This document shows positions 28,717-39,052 of a stretch of 64,000 nucleotides of DNA, in pieces. Made by a program: the position numbers and the translations under genes. The stretch's first letter is position 1, and every line of letters begins with the position of its first letter. The DNA comes from Paenibacillus tianjinensis (GTDB taxonomy: Bacteria > Bacillota > Bacilli > Paenibacillales > Paenibacillaceae), in assembly GCF_017086365.1 (NCBI RefSeq), contig NZ_CP070969.1, forward strand, positions 4,712,001 through 4,776,000, in the 5' to 3' direction. Below the pieces are notes generated by a model. The model was not told where the DNA came from, did no database searches, and saw nothing but the letters and a program-made list of their open reading frames with translations.

Positions 28717-31700
28717 GGCTTCTCTCCTCCTTTGCGGGACAGCAGATCCCAAATCGCGTCTTTGCCGGGTTTGCCCAGATTGTTGTACCCGTTACCCTCT
28801 ACAGCCTCATCAAACTGGCATACCGGGCGGAACGAGCAGAAGGTGCAGGCCGTTTCCTGTTGAATCCGGTACGGCTGGATCGCCACATCACCTTCTGTAA
28901 TGCGTGTCCCGATCTCGGTAATATTGGTTCGTACCGCAGACAGCAAATGCCCCCACTGTTCAGGTGTAGCGACAGATGCGCTGCTATAGAAGGAGCCGTC
29001 ACTTTTCAGCGCTACCGGCACGATTGAGGAATGTCCTTTATCCAGTGTTGTATCCATCAGGGAGACAACCTCGCGGTCAGCGGTCAGCAGCCCCTTCATT
29101 TTGAACCGCTTGAGCAGTTCTTGCTCCGCCTGTTCCCTGTTCAGCCCGTTCGGTGAAGAGAGCAGCGGATCATGCACATGGAAATACAGTGTTCCGGCCG
29201 GAAGCGCAGCTCTGCCCAGCCATTGCTCCGAATAGGTGAGCAGCACGTCGAGATAAGTAAGCATCTGCAGCGACAGCCCGTAGTAGACCTCATGCAGCTT
29301 CAGGTCCTTCTGGCTGGACTTATAGTCGATGACCCGCAGCAGTACCCCCTGCTCGCTCTCGGCTTTGTCTACACGGTCTATCCGGCCCACAACCTCCATG
29401 ACACAGCCATTGGGCAGGGCTATTCTCAGCGGGGGAAGCTCTTTGCCCGGGCCAAAATCCAGCTCCAGCCCTGCCGGCTCAAAGCTGCCCCGGCGGGCAT
29501 GCTCACCGAGGATAACCGAGGCCCGTCCGACAATGTTCTTCAGCTTGCGGGAAATGTACCCGTAACGCTTGGTGCTCATTAGAATCTCGCCCTGAAGCAG
29601 CGGGGACAGCTTGTCCACCGTAGCTCCGGCTTCGCGCCGGCATTCCTCTGCCGTCATACTGCCCCAGCCTCTGCCTTGCTCCTGCAGGCGTTTGGCCATA
29701 TCACTCAGCGCCGCATGGAACAGCTGACCGATATCCGGCGCCTGGAGCTTATAGAGCTGGCGTTCCTTCAATCTCAGGCCGTAGGAAGCAAAATGCGAGA
29801 AGGAGCAGGCGACGAATTTCTCCATACGCGACACACTGCCCCGCAGTGTTGAACCCCCATATAACCTGAGGCTGGTATCCCGCCGCAGCGGAACCCCGCT
29901 GTTGCGGTAGAATAATGAACCGAGCAGCCGCTCCAAGGGCACTCTCCGCTGCTTGTCCCCGCTGATGTACCAGTTGTAGACATCCCACCATATTCCGGGA
30001 ATCTCTACGCCCTGACGCCATTGCCGCAGCTGCATAATCAGCATGCGCAGCGTCTGATCCCGCTGCCCGATAAAACTCAGATGCAGAGTCTCACCCGCAG
30101 CTGCATCCTCCGGAGACACAGCCGGAGGGAAACCCGAGAGGGAACGCTCAGCCAGCGCTCCCGGGAACATGCTATGCAATTGGCGGATAATCTCGGACGG
30201 CAGCAGCACCTTGCCTTCTTCATCCGCTGCTGCATAGCTAATCCACAGCCTGGTGCTGGCCGTTGTGAGGGCATTATAAATAAGAAACCGTTCGTCGAGC
30301 AGCTTGCGGGAAGCCCCGGGAGCCAGCTCCATACCGCTGTTCTCCAGCTGCAGCCGCTCCCCCTCGGAGAGTATACCGTCCTCCTTGAACTGTGCAGGCA
30401 CAACACCTTCATTAAAGCCAAGCAAAAAGGCATACTTCACGCCCGTAGTCCGGGTCCGGTCCATCGTTCCGACCAGCACCTGATCCAGCGCAGGCGGAAC
30501 CAGTCCCATCCGGAGCTCGGCAAGTCCTGTCTCCAGCACTCCGGCGAACAAGTCAAACTCCAGCCGCTCACCGCCCATCATTTCGGCAATCTGATCGAGC
30601 AAATCAAGCACCGCATCCCATAGCTGGCTATGCTCACGGGCCAGTATTGGCTCCCCTTGCTCCAAAGCCGCTGCGCTTCGTTTCTCCAGCTTGTACGCTG
30701 CCTCCGATTCCTGGAGGAGCATATATACCGCTGTACACAGCTCCAGACCGCTGCGGCTTTTCTTGACCCGCTTCTCAAACGCAGACAGCGGCCCAGTAAT
30801 GGCCTTACGGCAGGCCTCCATTCTCGCCAGCAGCACTTCATCCACGACCCTTGCGCCCTCCAGCGACAGGCTCGGAATCCCCCGCCATGATTTGCCGTCG
30901 GTCCAGCGGTAGCCCTGAATGCCGCAGGCTAGTACATAGTTCTCCAGCTGATCCATATCCTCACGGGTCAGACTGCCGTCAAGCGGAAGCAGCAGCTCAG
31001 TCTTCACACAGCGGAACACATCCTCATAACGCCAGCGGCGGCGCACCACATCAAGCGCGGAGCGGATAAACTCCACCAGCGGGTGATGCAGCTCATTGGC
31101 CTTCTGGTCAAGAAAGAAGGGCACTCCGTAATCTTCAAACAAAGGGGCAACCAGCGACTCGTAGTCGCCGATGTTCCGCATAAACACGGCCATCTCACCA
31201 TATTTCGCCCCGTCCTCACGCGCCAGACGGAGCATCTCCCGGAGTGCGCTCTCCACCTCTGTCCGGCGTGATGAGGCCGAACTAATGGTGATCGCTTCCC
31301 TGGCCTGTGCAGCTTCTCCGCTCCAGCGTGCCCGCCGTCCGAAGCCCCGCTCCAGATGAGCCAGGGCAGGACTGTCCGCGAAACGCGGCAGCACCTGAGG
31401 AGCCAGCACCTCGTCCCACACTTCAAGACCTGCCTCTTCCGCCATCCCGCGCAGCTTGATATAAGTCACAGCCGCCGGATAAAACAGCTCCAGTTCATGG
31501 GGCTGCAGTCCGGAGGCATAAATCCGGTCCAGGGTCAGTGCTATTGTTACCTTAGAGGCATGCAGCATTAACTCACGCAGCACTATAAATTCCTGAGGGG
31601 TAAAGCCATGGAAGCCATCCACCCAAATCTCAGCGCCGCGGATATACGAGGAATCCTGAATATGCTCGGCCAGCTCGGCCAGGCGGTCCTCTTCATCGAT

Positions 31701-32237
31701 ATACAGCCGGGACATTTCCTGCTCCAAATCGCTGAATATCAGCTGCAGATCATCCAGCTTGCCTGCCAGAATAGGGCTTGCCATTGGCGACTGCCTGATG
31801 CCGGACAGCTGCTCTTCCAGATCCGCAGCCCCCAGACAGCACCGCTTCATTTCTGTGTGCAGGCTGCTTAACCGCTCGACGAAACCGGGCCTGTCGCTGG
31901 ACGCGCCAAAAAGCTTCAGCTCATCCTTGCGGCGGCTGACGATTTTGTAGATCAGCATTTTTTTGCCTTCCTCGCTGATCGGCAGACTGGCGCTGCCACC
32001 CGTCTCCTGCTTTACCCGGTAGGCCAGCCGGGAGAAGCTAAGCATCTGGGCGCGGATGCTGCCCTTCACTTTCCCGCTGCTCAGAAGCCCCCGTTCCGCC
32101 CCGAATGAGCCCTGCTCCGGCACAAGCACAATAATCGGCGCACCCAGCGGCTCCGATTCCAGCCGGGAGGAGACCTCCTCCCATATTTTTGTTGTCTTGC
32201 CGCTGCCCGAGCGGCCGATCAAAAAGTTAACCGTCAT
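28713..32237 (-). CDS. addB: ATP-dependent nuclease subunit AddB
   Basis: The 1174-residue partner of AddA. Walker A GRSGSGKTT is at 8-16, the inactivated helicase core follows, and a RecB-family nuclease domain near 960-1000 shows LLRVIDYKSSQKDLKLHEVY. The iron-sulfur cluster ligands are visible: Cys in FVACSFSHF (about 800) and CTFCSFRPVC (1131, 1134, 1140). AddB recognises Chi and cuts the other strand. The ATG follows AAGGAG. It heads addB-addA-(gap)-sbcD-sbcC. Confidence 0.96.
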   Translation of the reverse strand: MTVNFLIGRSGSGKTTKIWEEVSSRLESEPLGAPIIVLVPEQGSFGAERGLLSSGKVKGSIRAQMLSFSRLAYRVKQETGGSASLPISEEGKKMLIYKIVSRRKDELKLFGASSDRPGFVERLSSLHTEMKRCCLGAADLEEQLSGIRQSPMASPILAGKLDDLQLIFSDLEQEMSRLYIDEEDRLAELAEHIQDSSYIRGAEIWVDGFHGFTPQEFIVLRELMLHASKVTIALTLDRIYASGLQPHELELFYPAAVTYIKLRGMAEEAGLEVWDEVLAPQVLPRFADSPALAHLERGFGRRARWSGEAAQAREAITISSASSRRTEVESALREMLRLAREDGAKYGEMAVFMRNIGDYESLVAPLFEDYGVPFFLDQKANELHHPLVEFIRSALDVVRRRWRYEDVFRCVKTELLLPLDGSLTREDMDQLENYVLACGIQGYRWTDGKSWRGIPSLSLEGARVVDEVLLARMEACRKAITGPLSAFEKRVKKSRSGLELCTAVYMLLQESEAAYKLEKRSAAALEQGEPILAREHSQLWDAVLDLLDQIAEMMGGERLEFDLFAGVLETGLAELRMGLVPPALDQVLVGTMDRTRTTGVKYAFLLGFNEGVVPAQFKEDGILSEGERLQLENSGMELAPGASRKLLDERFLIYNALTTASTRLWISYAAADEEGKVLLPSEIIRQLHSMFPGALAERSLSGFPPAVSPEDAAAGETLHLSFIGQRDQTLRMLIMQLRQWRQGVEIPGIWWDVYNWYISGDKQRRVPLERLLGSLFYRNSGVPLRRDTSLRLYGGSTLRGSVSRMEKFVACSFSHFASYGLRLKERQLYKLQAPDIGQLFHAALSDMAKRLQEQGRGWGSMTAEECRREAGATVDKLSPLLQGEILMSTKRYGYISRKLKNIVGRASVILGEHARRGSFEPAGLELDFGPGKELPPLRIALPNGCVMEVVGRIDRVDKAESEQGVLLRVIDYKSSQKDLKLHEVYYGLSLQMLTYLDVLLTYSEQWLGRAALPAGTLYFHVHDPLLSSPNGLNREQAEQELLKRFKMKGLLTADREVVSLMDTTLDKGHSSIVPVALKSDGSFYSSASVATPEQWGHLLSAVRTNITEIGTRITEGDVAIQPYRIQQETACTFCSFRPVCQFDEAVEGNGYNNLGKPGKDAIWDLLSRKGGEKP

Positions 32238-32308
32238 TGCAGTAGACTCCTTCCGTGGCGGAGATGAGGTGAATCAATATCAACACAAGGTGTTACATTC
32301 GTCCCAAC

Positions 32309-32314
32309 ATTATA
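32309..32314 (-). promoter_or_regulatory. Candidate sigma-A -10 box for addB
   Basis: The minus strand reads TATGCTATAATG here, giving a perfect TATAAT about 72 bases before the addB start. The -35 region at a 17-base spacing reads TGTTCC, which is weak. The addBA-sbcDC genes are likely transcribed from here. Confidence 0.5.
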
Positions 32315-32373
32315 GCATATCTCTACCTTACGGAACAGAACATACGTTTGCCATTGTTTTCAAATCTCAATAG

Positions 32374-33370
<997 letters not shown>

Positions 33371-33402
33371 AGTAGAACTCCTTATATATTGAACTTCTGA
33401 GT

Positions 33403-33408
33403 ATTATA
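33403..33408 (-). promoter_or_regulatory. Candidate -10 box for the marR-GNAT pair
   Basis: The minus strand reads TATAAT 33 bases before marR, right at the edge of the repeat element at 33411. A matching -35 would lie inside the repeat (near GTAGTC), and is weak. If real, the repeat contributes promoter sequence. Confidence 0.35.
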
Positions 33409-33410
33409 CT

Positions 33411-33610
33411 TTGGATCAGCCGTGACTACAGAGAATATTTGGACTTCCAGCCGCTGCCCATCTGCAGATTTCTTGAATTCATACCGCTGTTAGCGGTGGA
33501 AATCCGCAGACTGCATATGCTTCCGTAGCGAGCTTTTCTGCGAAAAGCTTTCAGGCGGACGCTACCGCTCTTCCAGTTCCAAAATTCCCTTCCGCCACTC
33601 TTCCCTCGTG
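33411..33610. repeat. Structured dispersed repeat, copy 1
   Basis: Shares CCGTGACTACAGAGAATATTT and the following GGACTTCC-GCCGCTG, CTGCAGATTTCTTGA, GGCGGACGCTAC, CTCTTCCAGTTCCAAAAT with the copy at 42153-42300. Between them it folds: TCTGCAGATTTC pairs with GAAATCCGCAGA around ACCGCT-GTT-AGCGGT. This copy has an extra ~40-base insertion carrying AGCTTTTCTGCGAAAAGCT. A minus-strand frame over it (33426-33659) is not a gene. The rest of the 33371-33773 gap is AT-rich with TTTGTTGTATTTACAACAAA near 33690. Confidence 0.8.
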
Positions 33611-33718
33611 TATGTTTCCAGTTCAACTGTATGAGCATAAATTTTTGTTGCAAATACAATAAAAATGCGCTGAACTAAATTTACTGTATTTTTGTTGTAT
33701 TTACAACAAATCAATAAA

Positions 33719-33750
33719 ATAAAAAAGAGCCTCCGCTTCCGGAGACTCTT
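33719..33750 (-). terminator. Intrinsic terminator after the RlmI-type methyltransferase
   Basis: The minus strand reads AAGAGTCTCCGG-AAG-CGGAGGCTCTTTTTT, a near-perfect stem with a T-tract, 24 bases after the stop at 33774. Confidence 0.9.
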
Positions 33751-33773
33751 GCCTACCCAGCCCTACGGCTGAA

Positions 33774-35174
33774 TTATTTCTTGCTGGTCACTTCAAAAAT
33801 CGCAAACTTCAGGTAATGTCCTTCGTCGACGCCAAGGATTTGCGGATGATCTTTGCCTGCGGCCCGCCATTCAATCAGTCTCAGCACTTTGCCAGCATCC
33901 TTCGCCGCTTCAGCAATGGTGTCCAGGAACAGCTGCGGCTGCATATGGTACGAGCAGCTCGCTGTCACCAGGTAACCGCCCTCGTTGACCAGCTTCATGC
34001 CGTGCAGGTTGATATCCTTGTAACCCCTGCAGGCTCCTGCTACAGCGCTTTTGGTTTTGGCAAACGCAGGCGGGTCAAGAATGACGACATCCCAGGTGCG
34101 CCCGCCGCCGGCTGTCATGGGCTTCGCCGTATCGGTCTTGGTCGCCGGCTTACTTCCGGACTTCGTTTCCCCAGTACCCGTTGCTCGTTCGGAACGCTCT
34201 TCTAAGCCTTTTACCTGATTACGCAGAAAAGCAAAAGCATCATCTACAACAAATTCTACGCGGTCCGTGAAGCCGTTCAGCTCCACGTTTGCTTTGGCGC
34301 TCTCAATCGCATGGGCGGAAACATCCAGACAGGTTACCTTCTTCGCCCCGTATTTGCAGGCATGCAGCGTGAAGCTGCCCGTATGCGCAAAGCATTCAAG
34401 TACTGTCGCCCCATCCCAGTATGGGAATGTGACCGGTTTACCGCTTTTGTTGACCGGCAAAATCTTCTTGTCTCCGTCTTCCGTCTCCACTTCCTGCAGT
34501 GTAACCCCGCTGCGCCCGCCCCAGCCCTTAATCAGCGGAGCAATGGAAGCCCGGTTCTCGCGCTGATCGAAGAAATAGCCGGTCTTCTGGCCTTCTTCAA
34601 TATCAACGATGACCTTCAGGCCATTCTCGCTTACCGTAATGTGGCGCGGGCAATCCCCGTACAATACGCCGGTTCTTTGCTCCAGTCCCTCCAGTTCGCG
34701 GACAGAAACATCGCTGCGTTCATAAATGCCGCGCGGAGCCATTACCTGCACCAGCGCCTCCACAATCTCGGTGCGGCACTTGTCCATGCCCAGTGTCAGC
34801 AGCTGCACGACCAGAATCTCGCCGAACCGGTCAATGATCAGACCCGGCAGAAAATCCGCTTCTCCATAGACGAAGCGGTACGCGTCCGCTCCCGGCAGAA
34901 ACCGTTCCCTATGCTGCAGACAGCGCGTAAACCGTTCGATAAAAAAAGCCGTATCCATTGCCGCCAGCGGGGCCTGGGATACAATTCGTACCCGGATCTG
35001 CGAAGCCGGATTGTAATAACCTGCCGCGAGAAACCGGCCTTGATGCGTAAGAACATCCACCAAACCGCCGGCCTGCGGATCTCCGTCCACTGAGGCTACC
35101 TCGCTGGCGTACACCCACGGGTGGCCCTGTTCCAGTCTTTTTTTGCGGTTTCGTTCCAGAATAACCGATGCCAA
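33774..35174 (-). CDS. Class I rRNA large subunit methyltransferase (RlmI family)
   Basis: A SAM-dependent methyltransferase with an N-terminal PUA domain (LEQGHPWVYASEVASV) and a Rossmann catalytic domain: FAHTGSFTLHA is the SAM loop, DVSAHAIESAKAN follows, and ILDPPAFAK is motif IV; the nucleophile Cys lies in VTASCSYHM. The family makes 5-methylcytosine in 23S rRNA. I choose TTG 35174 (466 residues) after GGGAG; the frame stays open to 35258. An unusual Gly/Ser/Thr/Lys-rich insert of about 40 residues (316-355) precedes motif IV. Confidence 0.88.
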   Translation of the reverse strand: MASVILERNRKKRLEQGHPWVYASEVASVDGDPQAGGLVDVLTHQGRFLAAGYYNPASQIRVRIVSQAPLAAMDTAFFIERFTRCLQHRERFLPGADAYRFVYGEADFLPGLIIDRFGEILVVQLLTLGMDKCRTEIVEALVQVMAPRGIYERSDVSVRELEGLEQRTGVLYGDCPRHITVSENGLKVIVDIEEGQKTGYFFDQRENRASIAPLIKGWGGRSGVTLQEVETEDGDKKILPVNKSGKPVTFPYWDGATVLECFAHTGSFTLHACKYGAKKVTCLDVSAHAIESAKANVELNGFTDRVEFVVDDAFAFLRNQVKGLEERSERATGTGETKSGSKPATKTDTAKPMTAGGGRTWDVVILDPPAFAKTKSAVAGACRGYKDINLHGMKLVNEGGYLVTASCSYHMQPQLFLDTIAEAAKDAGKVLRLIEWRAAGKDHPQILGVDEGHYLKFAIFEVTSKK

Positions 35175-35272
35175 TGACTTCAACTCCCTGTTCTTGTTGA
35201 TGATTTCATACATGTCCACTGCAATGCATTCATATATTGGTGTACAACCCCCGTTCAAAGGAGCCTGTCCTT

Positions 35273-36265
35273 ATGATCCGTGACCTGCTGTTCCCTGTTA
35301 TATACGGCCTTGTTATTTTCCTCGCCGGCATGAAGGTGATGGAGGCCGCGCTGGCGAAACTCGCCGGCCCGCTGCTTACGCGGAGCCTGCATAAAGCCAC
35401 CTCCACGCCCTTAAAAGGCCTGATCGCCAGCAGCCTGCTGTCAGCGCTGCTGCAGAGCAGCACTGCCGTTACGGTGCTGACCATCGGCATGGTCAATGCC
35501 GGGCTGCTCACCTATGCCCGCACGCTGGGCATCATTCTCGGCAGCAACATCGGCACCTGCCTGACCACCGAGCTGATCGGGCTGCAGATCAGCTCGATGG
35601 CTGCGCCGCTGCTCACCGCGGCGCTGTGCTTATGGGCGGCGGCGGTCATGCTCGGCGAGCTCCCGCCCTTCTCCTGGCGGGCGGCCGAATTCTGCCGCCG
35701 CATCTCCGGGCCGCTCCAGTTCATCAGCCTGGCGGTGGCCGGCTTTGCACTGGTGCTGTGGGGGATCGCTGTCATGCAGTCGATCGGCCCGGCTCTTCAG
35801 GCCAGCGGGCTGTTCCGCTGGTTCCTGGACCATGCGGCGACCAGCGCGCTGTGGGGTCTCGCTGCCGGAGCCTGCCTGACCGCTATGCTGCACAGCAGCG
35901 CGGCGGTCATCGGCATGGCAATGGGCCTCGCGGCTTCCGGGACGATGCCGCCTGAGCTCGGCATCGCCATCGTGCTCGGCGCGAACGTCGGCACCTGCGT
36001 CACCGCCGTCATCGCCGCCATCGGCGGCTCAGCCTCCGGCAAGTTTGTTGCCGGATCGCATGTAGCGCTCAATGTCGGCGGCGCTCTCCTGTTCCTGCCC
36101 TTTATCGGGCCGCTCCAGAGCTTATCCGCCGCGCTTGGCGGCGGGCCTGCCTCGCAGCTCGCCCATGCCCAGACGATCTTCAACGTCGTCTGTTCACTCG
36201 CGGTGCTGCCTCTGTGCTACCTGCCGCTCTGGTCCAGAATCGAGCAGCGCCTCAGCCGGACTTAA
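35273..36265 (+). CDS. Na/Pi cotransporter family protein (YqeW-like)
   Basis: A 330-residue membrane protein with about eight to nine hydrophobic helices. Two inverted-repeat halves each carry the family's Q/H-S-S-x-A motif: LQSSTAVTVLTIGMVNAG near 75 and LHSSAAVIGMAMGLAASG near 220, each followed by a GANVGTC/GSNIGTC loop. This is the PNaS sodium-phosphate symporter core; substrate is inferred. ATG 35273 follows AAAGGAG. B. subtilis has yqeW between mtaB and rpsU, so this looks like its counterpart, but here it is inverted relative to its neighbours. Confidence 0.9.
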   Translation: MIRDLLFPVIYGLVIFLAGMKVMEAALAKLAGPLLTRSLHKATSTPLKGLIASSLLSALLQSSTAVTVLTIGMVNAGLLTYARTLGIILGSNIGTCLTTELIGLQISSMAAPLLTAALCLWAAAVMLGELPPFSWRAAEFCRRISGPLQFISLAVAGFALVLWGIAVMQSIGPALQASGLFRWFLDHAATSALWGLAAGACLTAMLHSSAAVIGMAMGLAASGTMPPELGIAIVLGANVGTCVTAVIAAIGGSASGKFVAGSHVALNVGGALLFLPFIGPLQSLSAALGGGPASQLAHAQTIFNVVCSLAVLPLCYLPLWSRIEQRLSRT

Positions 36266-36424
36266 GTCTACTATGATAAGTTAATCCCTAAGCATATTCC
36301 TGATTGGGGCGGCAGCCTGCTAGCCGTGCAAGAACACGCAGCAATGCAGCGTTCGATTGTTACCCGGAGATTCGCCGTATTATTATACTTCAAACCGCCC
36401 TGCAATACTAATGGTTTCTCCAGC

Positions 36425-37252
36425 TCAAAAGATACTGTAGAACCTTGAACCATCATAAAAGGTAACCACTGCCGATACTGCTGCAATAGCCAATATCATT
36501 CCTAAGGCGAGATAGTCCCTTCGGGTGAACGGACGGCCCCGGTACCAGGTCCGTTTCCTGCCGTTGCCGAAGCCGCGCAGCTCCATCGCCGTGCTGATCT
36601 TCTCAATCCGCTCAATACTCGCCAGAATCAGCGGCAGCAGAATCGACACGATATTTTTCAGCCGTGCCGGCAGCTTCTCCTTGCGGGAAATATCAATCCC
36701 CCGGGCTTGGGCGGAGAAGGCGATATTCTCGTAATCCCGCTGGATGTCGGGAATATAGCGCAAAGCCAACGAGACGGAATAAGCGATTTTATAATGAACT
36801 CCGACCCTGTTCAGTGAGGAGGCAAACTCACCGGGGTCTGTCGTCAGCAGGAACAGCAGCGCCATCGGAATGACCACAGCATATTTCAGCGCAATATTGA
36901 ATTGATAGAACAGCTGCTCAGCTGTTACAGTATACCGCCCTGCCAGATGAACAAGATCATGGCGCGTGCCGTAAATCTGCGTTCCCTCCAGCGGAGAGAA
37001 CATAAAGATCGCCAGTTGATTCAATAAGAAAAAGAACAGAATGAAGTAGAGCACAAAGGCATAATCCTGAAACCGTACCCGTGAGATTCTGAAGATCACG
37101 AGGCTGATTAACAGCATCAGAATCAGGCATCGGGTGTCGTATGTAATCATGGCCGAAACCGACCATACCGCGAACACAATCAGCTTTGTGGCCCCCGTCA
37201 GACGGTGCACGGGTGAGTCCTGGTTTGTAAACGTCAGCATTTGGGCTTTCAT
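36425..37252 (-). CDS. ECF transporter transmembrane component EcfT (CbiQ family)
   Basis: A 275-residue integral membrane coupling protein with about five to six helices. It has the paired A-R-G ATPase-coupling motifs of EcfT: SAQARGID near 185 and STAMELRGFGNGRKR near 220. It links the ATPase subunit to the vitamin- or metal-binding S subunit. Its ATG overlaps the end of the ATPase gene by 4 bases. The order S-A-T (39622 to 36425) forms a complete dedicated ECF module. Confidence 0.93.
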   Translation of the reverse strand: MKAQMLTFTNQDSPVHRLTGATKLIVFAVWSVSAMITYDTRCLILMLLISLVIFRISRVRFQDYAFVLYFILFFFLLNQLAIFMFSPLEGTQIYGTRHDLVHLAGRYTVTAEQLFYQFNIALKYAVVIPMALLFLLTTDPGEFASSLNRVGVHYKIAYSVSLALRYIPDIQRDYENIAFSAQARGIDISRKEKLPARLKNIVSILLPLILASIERIEKISTAMELRGFGNGRKRTWYRGRPFTRRDYLALGMILAIAAVSAVVTFYDGSRFYSIF

Positions 37253-38955
37253 TTGTGGCGGACCCTCCTGTCAAAAGCAATGAACCTGCGCACCAGCTCC
37301 TCCGGCTGACCCACTCCCGCCTTAACAGCCAAGGTAAAGAGCGAGGTTTCCTTCAGGTTGGCACGCTCCACTACGGCGCGGTCCGTCAGAATCCGCTCCG
37401 GCCGGTCGTCGGCAAGCTTCTTCCCGTCCGCCAGTACGATGGTCCGCTGCGCATACTCCAACATCAGGTGCATGTCATGTGTAATCATGATCACCGTGAT
37501 ACCCCGGCTGTTCAGGCCCCGCAGAAATTCCATTATTTCATTGTAATGCCGGTAATCCTGCCCCGCGGTTGGTTCATCCAGAATGATTACCTCAGGTTCA
37601 AGAACCAGAATAGAAGCGATCGTAACCCGTTTCTTTTGCCCGTAGCTGAGCGCAGAAACCGGCCATTCACGAAGTTCATGCAGCCCGCATACCTTAAGCA
37701 CCTCATAGACGCGTCCGCGAATAATATCCTCAGGAATCCCGCGCAGCTTCAGCCCCAGTGCAATCTCGTCGTATATAAGCGTCTTGGAAATCATGTGATT
37801 AGGGTTTTGTGTGACAAAACCGATTTTCTCCGCCCGCTCCTTGATTGTATCCCGGCTGATATCCCGTCCGTTCAGCAGAATCGTTCCAGATGAAGGCCGG
37901 TAAAAGCCGCAGATCAGCTTCGATACCGTCGACTTGCCGGCCCCGTTTCTTCCGGCGATCGCCAGCATTTCGCCCCGGTTAACGGTCATCGACAGCCGGT
38001 GCAGCACCTCCTTATCCCGGTCATAGCCGAAGGAAACCTCTCTCAGTTCCAGCAGCGGGGAAGCCTCCAGAACCTCCGATTCCTCCGCACAGCTGTCCAT
38101 CCACTGCTGAAGCCTGTCGGCATGTCCCTCCATCCGGAGCTGATCCAGATGCTGGGGCTGCATATCCGGAGTAATGACAAGACCTGCATATTTGAGTGCC
38201 GTCAGATAAAGCGGCTCCCGGAGGCCCGCTTCAGCCAGCAGGCTGGAGCTTAGCAGCTTGGCCGCAGGCAGATCACCGGCAATTGCCCCGTCCTTCATCA
38301 CAATAATCCGGTCCACCGGCCTGTGCAGCACCTCTTCCAGACGATGCTCAATAATAATTGCCGTTTTGCCGGTTTCCCGCTGGAGCCGGTCGATCAGTTC
38401 AATCGTCTTGGTCCCGGTGTATGGATCTAAGCTGGCCAGCGGCTCGTCGAACAGCAAAATATCAACATTGCCGACCAGGACTCCAGCCAGCATGGTTTTC
38501 TGCTTTTGTCCGCCGGACAGCTCCTGGGGTGAAGCAGCCAGCAGCTCGTGAACATCGACAGCTCTGGCCGCAGCCTCAACCCGCTTCGTCATCTCCTGCT
38601 GAGGCACTTCCCCGTTCTCCAGTACAAAGGCGATATCTTCACCGACAGTAAGACCGACGAACTGCCCGTCCGGGTCCTGCAGCACCGTTCCCACCGTTTC
38701 CGCTAATGCAGCGATGCTCTGTCCGTTCTGCTCCTGCCCCATAATCTGCAGGCTTCCGCTCATTTCACCCGGGTAATAAAAGGGAATCAGCCCGTTGATG
38801 CAATGGGCCAGGGTGCTCTTGCCGGAACCGGAAGGGCCAACGATCAGCACCTTCTCCCCTTCGTGAATGCTCAAGGTTATTCCGCGCAGCGTCGGCTCCT
38901 GCTGAGCGCGGTAGGTGAAGCTGAAATCCGTAAATTCAATAACCGCTTTACTCAT
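37249..38955 (-). CDS. ECF transporter double ATPase (two fused ABC domains)
   Basis: A fusion of two ABC ATPase domains, as in YkoD-type energizing subunits. Domain 1 has Walker A GPSGSGKST near 43, signature LSGGQKQ near 140 and Walker B ILLFDEPLASLDP. Domain 2 has Walker A GRNGAGKST near 340, signature LSYGQKKR and Walker B VIILDEPTAGQD. I start it at ATG 38955 (568 residues, GAGGAAG upstream); the frame extends upstream through the inter-gene hairpin. It overlaps ecfT by 4 bases. Confidence 0.94.
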   Translation of the reverse strand: MSKAVIEFTDFSFTYRAQQEPTLRGITLSIHEGEKVLIVGPSGSGKSTLAHCINGLIPFYYPGEMSGSLQIMGQEQNGQSIAALAETVGTVLQDPDGQFVGLTVGEDIAFVLENGEVPQQEMTKRVEAAARAVDVHELLAASPQELSGGQKQKTMLAGVLVGNVDILLFDEPLASLDPYTGTKTIELIDRLQRETGKTAIIIEHRLEEVLHRPVDRIIVMKDGAIAGDLPAAKLLSSSLLAEAGLREPLYLTALKYAGLVITPDMQPQHLDQLRMEGHADRLQQWMDSCAEESEVLEASPLLELREVSFGYDRDKEVLHRLSMTVNRGEMLAIAGRNGAGKSTVSKLICGFYRPSSGTILLNGRDISRDTIKERAEKIGFVTQNPNHMISKTLIYDEIALGLKLRGIPEDIIRGRVYEVLKVCGLHELREWPVSALSYGQKKRVTIASILVLEPEVIILDEPTAGQDYRHYNEIMEFLRGLNSRGITVIMITHDMHLMLEYAQRTIVLADGKKLADDRPERILTDRAVVERANLKETSLFTLAVKAGVGQPEELVRRFIAFDRRVRHK

Positions 38956-39006
38956 AATTGATCTTCCTCTTTCAGCTGTCTCGTGAAGCTGTATTTTCTT
39001 TATTTC

Positions 39007-39042
39007 AACAGAAAAGCCGGTGATTGTCACCGGCTTTCTGTT
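39007..39042 (-). terminator. Hairpin between the ECF S-component and ATPase genes
   Basis: On the minus strand AACAGAAAGCCGGTGA pairs with TCACCGGCTTTTCTGTT (16 bp with one extra base), followed by GAAATAAAG rather than a long T-run. It may lower readthrough so that more S subunit than ATPase is made, or protect the mRNA 3' end. Confidence 0.6.
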
Positions 39043-39052
39043 AAATCCTATG

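Noticed and set aside
33426-33659. 77-codon minus-strand frame over repeat copy 1
   Set aside because: Most of it is the structured repeat; the frame is not kept in the other copy at 42153-42300.
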